A stretch of DNA of 64,000 nt, taken from assembly GCF_004827385.1 (NCBI RefSeq), contig NZ_SRXN01000011.1, positions 1 to 64,000 of the forward strand, read 5' to 3'. Of the stretch, positions 60,838 through 64,000 are shown piece after piece. Source of the DNA: Ensifer sp. MPMI2T. GTDB taxonomy: Bacteria; Pseudomonadota; Alphaproteobacteria; Rhizobiales; Rhizobiaceae. The translations under genes were made by a program, and so were the position numbers. The notes under the pieces are model-generated. The model worked only from the letters and a program-made list of their open reading frames with translations, did not search any database and was not told the DNA's origin. Within the stretch, counting starts at the first letter, position 1. Every line of letters starts with the position of its first letter.

Positions 60838-61857
60838 ATGTCCGCTTCCGCCAATGCCCTTTCCGATCTCCTTGCCCAGAAGGGCGTTTTGCTTGCCGAC
60901 GGCGCGACCGGGACGTCGCTCTTTGCCATGGGGCTCGAAGCCGGCGAAGCGCCGGAGCTCTGGAACGAGGCAAAGCCGGAGAACATCACCAAGCTGCATC
61001 AGGATTTCGTCGATGCCGGCGCCGACATCATTCTCACCAATTCCTTTGGCGGCACGCGCCATCGCCTGAAGCTGCACCAGGCCGAGGGTCGCGTCCATGC
61101 GCTGAACAAGCGCGCCGCCGAAATCGCCCGCGCCGTTGCCGACAAGGCGCCGCGCAAGGTCATCACCGCCGGCTCCGTCGGCCCGACCGGCGAGCTTCTG
61201 ATCCCGCTCGGTGCGCTTTCCTATGAGGATGCTGTTGCGGCCTTTGCCGAGCAGATCGAAGGCCTGAAGGCGGGCGGCGCGGAAGTCGCCTGGATCGAGA
61301 CCATGTCCTCGCCGGACGAAATCCGCGCGGCGGCCGAGGCCGCCACCAAGGTCGGCCTCCCTTACGTCTATACTGGCTCTTTCGATACCGCCGGCAAGAC
61401 GATGATGGGTCTCCACCCGAAAGACATTCACAGCGTCGCCGGCGATATCGGTGAGGGCCCGGTCGCGGTCGGCGCCAATTGCGGTGTCGGCGCCTCCGAC
61501 ATCCTGTCTTCGCTGCTCGACATGACCGCGGCGGAGCCGGAGGCGACCGTCGTCGTCAAGGGCAATTGCGGCATTCCGGAATTCCGCGGCTCCGAGATCC
61601 ATTATTCCGGCACCCCGCCGCTGATGGCGGAATATGTGCGGCTCGCGGTCGATGCCGGCGCGAAAATCATCGGCGGCTGCTGCGGCACCTCCTGCAACCA
61701 TCTCGCCGCCATGCGCCTCGCGCTCGATAATCACGCCAAGGGCGAACGCCCAACGCTCGACGTCATCGTCGAAAAGATCGGCCCCTTGCGCAACAAGACC
61801 GCCGACGAAGGCGCCTCTGCACCGACCCGCGAACGCGGCGGCCGCCGCCGCGCCTGA
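60838..61857 (+). CDS. bmt: Homocysteine S-methyltransferase (betaine-homocysteine type)
   Basis: 339 residues with the zinc-binding homocysteine S-methyltransferase fold. Cysteine ligands are in VGANCGVGASD and IIGGCCGTSCNHL. It likely transfers a methyl group from betaine to homocysteine, consistent with the betaine transporter 2.6 kb upstream. The ATG at 60838 follows GGGA. A SahR-like palindrome precedes it and a terminator follows. Confidence 0.88.
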   Translation: MSASANALSDLLAQKGVLLADGATGTSLFAMGLEAGEAPELWNEAKPENITKLHQDFVDAGADIILTNSFGGTRHRLKLHQAEGRVHALNKRAAEIARAVADKAPRKVITAGSVGPTGELLIPLGALSYEDAVAAFAEQIEGLKAGGAEVAWIETMSSPDEIRAAAEAATKVGLPYVYTGSFDTAGKTMMGLHPKDIHSVAGDIGEGPVAVGANCGVGASDILSSLLDMTAAEPEATVVVKGNCGIPEFRGSEIHYSGTPPLMAEYVRLAVDAGAKIIGGCCGTSCNHLAAMRLALDNHAKGERPTLDVIVEKIGPLRNKTADEGASAPTRERGGRRRA

Positions 61858-61882
61858 GACTAACGGCGCAGAACGAAACGAC

Positions 61883-61918
61883 AAACGCTCCGGAGCGAAA
61901 GGCCCGGAGCGTTTTTCT
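61883..61918 (+). terminator. Terminator after the methyltransferase gene
   Basis: AAACGCTCCGG pairs perfectly with CCGGAGCGTTT, followed by TTTC and more T residues. It lies 26 bases past the stop. Confidence 0.85.
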
Positions 61919-62127
61919 TTTGCTCTCCGGCAAGAGTCAGACGTTGCAGTCTGTCGCGCCGGGCGTCGTGCGCCGGTCGCGATATTTTTGCGACCGAGGC
62001 CGACGCAGTCGGCGGCGCACCCAAGGCCACGTCGGTCACCGCCGCGGCGATCGTTGCCGGCAACGCTTGCAGGCGCCGGGTTGCTGTCCTATCCCCGGAG
62101 ACGTTTCGATTCGACGGGAGACGATTC

Positions 62128-62475
62128 ATGAGTGTCGGGCCAGCCGCCTTTCCGGACAGGGACACGACCGCCGCCAAGCTTTCGAGCTTCGGCGAAGCAG
62201 ATCAGGCTTTCGTCAAGCTGCTGATGGAGAATCCGGAGCAGGACGAAAACCTCATGGAAGGCCTGCATCGTCATCTCGACCTCGCCGCCGAGGCACGTTT
62301 TCTGAATTCGCTGAAGCTGGAGAAGCTCGGCCAATGGCTCGGCAACGAGGCGCCCGCCCGGCTGCAGATGCGCCTCATGGAAGCTGCTCGCTCCAGCCAA
62401 CACCCCGCCTACCAGGCGTTCCGCGCGGGGCTGGCGAAATCCAGCGGCCTGCAGCGGGCATTTCCAAAGGCTTGA
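62128..62475 (+). CDS. Conserved hypothetical protein
   Basis: 115 residues, all helical and rich in Leu, Glu and Ala (LLMENPEQDENLMEGLHRHL; LEKLGQWLGNEAPARLQMRL). No membrane segment or known motif. The ATG at 62128 has GGGAG upstream. The upstream gap from 61919 to 62127 holds nothing recognised. Confidence 0.55.
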   Translation: MSVGPAAFPDRDTTAAKLSSFGEADQAFVKLLMENPEQDENLMEGLHRHLDLAAEARFLNSLKLEKLGQWLGNEAPARLQMRLMEAARSSQHPAYQAFRAGLAKSSGLQRAFPKA

Positions 62476-62529
62476 TAGAGGGTGATCCGTAACGCCCCGA
62501 ACGGGCTGGTACCGACCTCGGCTGCGTGC

Positions 62530-63246
62530 TCATGGAGGCGCAGATCTGGCCGGATGGTAACTAAATATTACTAGAGAGATCGGAAACGGCAGCATCCACC
62601 TGTCATCTGGAAAATGACGTTTGACGCTCAGTAATCTTCCATCTTCCGAAGAGATCCATATCTCGGAAATCGCACGATACGGAAAATGCCGCCAGATAGC
62701 TGAGTAGCGAATAATCTGCGGAGTCGCATTTTCCTGTTGCGGTAGAAGCTTGCAGGAATTCCACACAGGACCCTGCTCTTCTACGGTTGACACGTCCGCT
62801 CTCATATATCGCTGCCACTTTGCAGAAAATGAGTACCTCTCATACACGAGGGATTCCGTGACACGTATCTCTTGATGCGCCTTCAATGTGCCATCGGCCT
62901 TCACATTGTAGAGCACTGCTGAATAGAACGGGCCATTCTTGGTCTTGAGATAGGCTCGGTTTACCGCCTTACAGGAAACATCCTCTCTCCAAGCGTCCTC
63001 AGAGGAGGTGGGCTCCGTCCATCCCCGTTCGCGCTTGAGTGTCTGGCTGGCCTGCACAATAGCCTTCGGTGGAGTGTGGTTCATGACTGCCGCGCTGCCC
63101 GCGCCGCCATACACTGCCGAACTGAGAAGTGCCGGTAGTAAGCTGGAAATAAACGAAGATAGCACAGTGTTTGCCGATGACTGCTGATGAAGCTTGACGC
63201 CTCCATAAGTTGCAATGATCGCCAGGCGGTCAAGCTTCAGTTTCAT
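62530..63246 (-). CDS. Hypothetical protein with hydrophobic N-terminus
   Basis: 238 residues. A hydrophobic stretch near the start (about residues 25-46, FISSLLPALLSSAVYGG) may be a membrane or export segment. The rest is a soluble domain with KWQRYMRADVSTVEEQGPVW. The DNA is AT-richer than the neighbours and codon use differs, suggesting transfer. ATG at 63246 chosen over TTG at 63249. No function recognised. Confidence 0.6.
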   Translation of the reverse strand: MKLKLDRLAIIATYGGVKLHQQSSANTVLSSFISSLLPALLSSAVYGGAGSAAVMNHTPPKAIVQASQTLKRERGWTEPTSSEDAWREDVSCKAVNRAYLKTKNGPFYSAVLYNVKADGTLKAHQEIRVTESLVYERYSFSAKWQRYMRADVSTVEEQGPVWNSCKLLPQQENATPQIIRYSAIWRHFPYRAISEIWISSEDGRLLSVKRHFPDDRWMLPFPISLVIFSYHPARSAPP

Positions 63247-63303
63247 CAAGCTCTCGATATATGCTGCTTGATTGGGTGTCTGAGTTTGGTCCGTGTGCTG
63301 CGG

Positions 63304-64000
63304 CTACTCCTTAGCGCCAGAAAGCCCCTTCGCCAGCCGCACCAGATTGCCGAACTCGCCGCGATAGCCGAAGGGATCGGCCCCCTTGGCTCCCTTCGCA
63401 AGATCGGCGACCGCCGTGTAGGAATAGCCAGAAAGCGCCGTATTTCCTGCAAGCTTCTGGCCGAAAGCAGCGACGGCTGTGGAGAATCGGACGTCTGCCG
63501 AGGCTTCGCCGAGCGAGGCCACCGCATTCGCCTCCGTGACCGGCGTGGTGATCAACTCGCTTTTGTCGCTGTCCGGCTTCTTATAGCGGATCTTGAGATA
63601 GGCGAGTTCGCCAGAATGCGCAGTCGCATTCGCTGCCGGCTTCTCCGCCGTCGCATAGCGCAGGTCGTCGTTGAGGACAGCCGGGCTTCCCTTCGGCGTC
63701 ACTTCGTAGATCGCGGCGACGCTGTGGCCAGAGCCGATATCGCCGGCGTCCACCCGGTCGTTGTTGAAATCCTCGCGTTTCAGCGCCCGGGTCTCGTAGC
63801 CGATGAGACGATATTCGGCGATCGCCGCCGGATTGAACTCCACTTGCAGCTTGACGTCCTTGGCGATCGGGAAGAGCGATGAACCCGCCTCCTCGACCAA
63901 GGTTTTCTGGGCTTCGGCGAGGGTGTCGATATAGGTTGCAACGCCGTTGCCGTTCTGGGCGATCGCCTGCATCAGCGCGTCGTTGTAGTTACCGCGGCCG
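63304..64000 (-). CDS. VWA domain-containing protein, partial (5' end beyond the window)
   Basis: At least 231 residues of the YfbK-type VWA protein C-terminal part; the frame stays open through the right edge (GRGNYNDALMQAIAQNGNGV). Typical strings are ATYIDTLAEAQKTLVEEAGS and VKLQVEFNPAAIAEYRLIGY, followed by the DUF3520-like tail. The VWA domain itself lies outside the window. Function unclear; such proteins occur in many proteobacteria. Confidence 0.85.
   Translation of the reverse strand, partial: GRGNYNDALMQAIAQNGNGVATYIDTLAEAQKTLVEEAGSSLFPIAKDVKLQVEFNPAAIAEYRLIGYETRALKREDFNNDRVDAGDIGSGHSVAAIYEVTPKGSPAVLNDDLRYATAEKPAANATAHSGELAYLKIRYKKPDSDKSELITTPVTEANAVASLGEASADVRFSTAVAAFGQKLAGNTALSGYSYTAVADLAKGAKGADPFGYRGEFGNLVRLAKGLSGAKE

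Overview
The window looks like chromosomal DNA of a rhizobium of the Sinorhizobium/Ensifer group. Four things suggest this: a fixNOQP/fixGHIS microaerobic respiration set with FixK/FNR boxes, the acpXL-lpxXL cluster for very-long-chain fatty acids of lipid A, the aerobic cob pathway in its Rhizobiaceae arrangement, and high GC with rhizobial palindromic intergenic repeats. The genus is inferred from gene content; no search was run. There are no rRNA or tRNA genes, CRISPR arrays or complete insertion sequences.

Layout. 0-11.3 kb: a sugar cluster on the minus strand (binding protein, two permeases, ATPase, GH2 beta-mannosidase, D-lyxose-isomerase-type cupin, TIM-barrel epimerase, Gfo/Idh/MocA oxidoreductase) with a divergent LacI regulator; it reads as mannoside uptake and breakdown. 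11.4-14.1 kb: small conserved genes and gnd. 14.3-25.1 kb: fixGHIS and fixNOQP, separated by an AraC-SRPBCC-VOC operon on the plus strand and followed by a divergent hemerythrin-like gene. 25.1-29.1 kb: an accessory stretch with a GNAT gene, an AT-richer SARP-like regulator with TPR repeats, and a PAS protein. 29.4-35.1 kb: acpXL, fabZ, two ketosynthases, an MDR reductase and lpxXL. 35.2-37.5 kb: hemN and a divergent FnrN-type regulator, each with a FixK/FNR box. 37.5-54.8 kb: a GDPD gene, then cobDCBA and cobE, a TSUP permease, cobO-cobN-cobW-cobP behind a large cobalamin riboswitch, a class III cyclase with TPR repeats, and cobQ. 55-64 kb: a 47-residue protein, a betaine-type ABC transporter, a tautomerase/LysR pair, a homocysteine methyltransferase, two hypothetical genes and the 3' part of a VWA gene that runs off the right edge.

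How parts connect. Four TTGA-N6-TCAA palindromes sit before fixG, fixN/hemerythrin, hemN and the FnrN-type gene, so these units probably form one low-oxygen regulon: FnrN activates the cbb3 oxidase, its assembly genes and oxygen-independent haem synthesis. The fatty-acid cluster supplies almost a whole elongation cycle on a dedicated acyl carrier protein. Its second ketosynthase has lost active-site residues, and its 'alcohol dehydrogenase' lacks the catalytic-zinc signature.

Most unusual observation: cobN carries an in-frame insertion of about 85 codons bounded by a perfect 41-bp inverted repeat. The repeat belongs to the same palindromic family found between genes at 31.4 kb. An intergenic repeat appears to have become part of a working enzyme.
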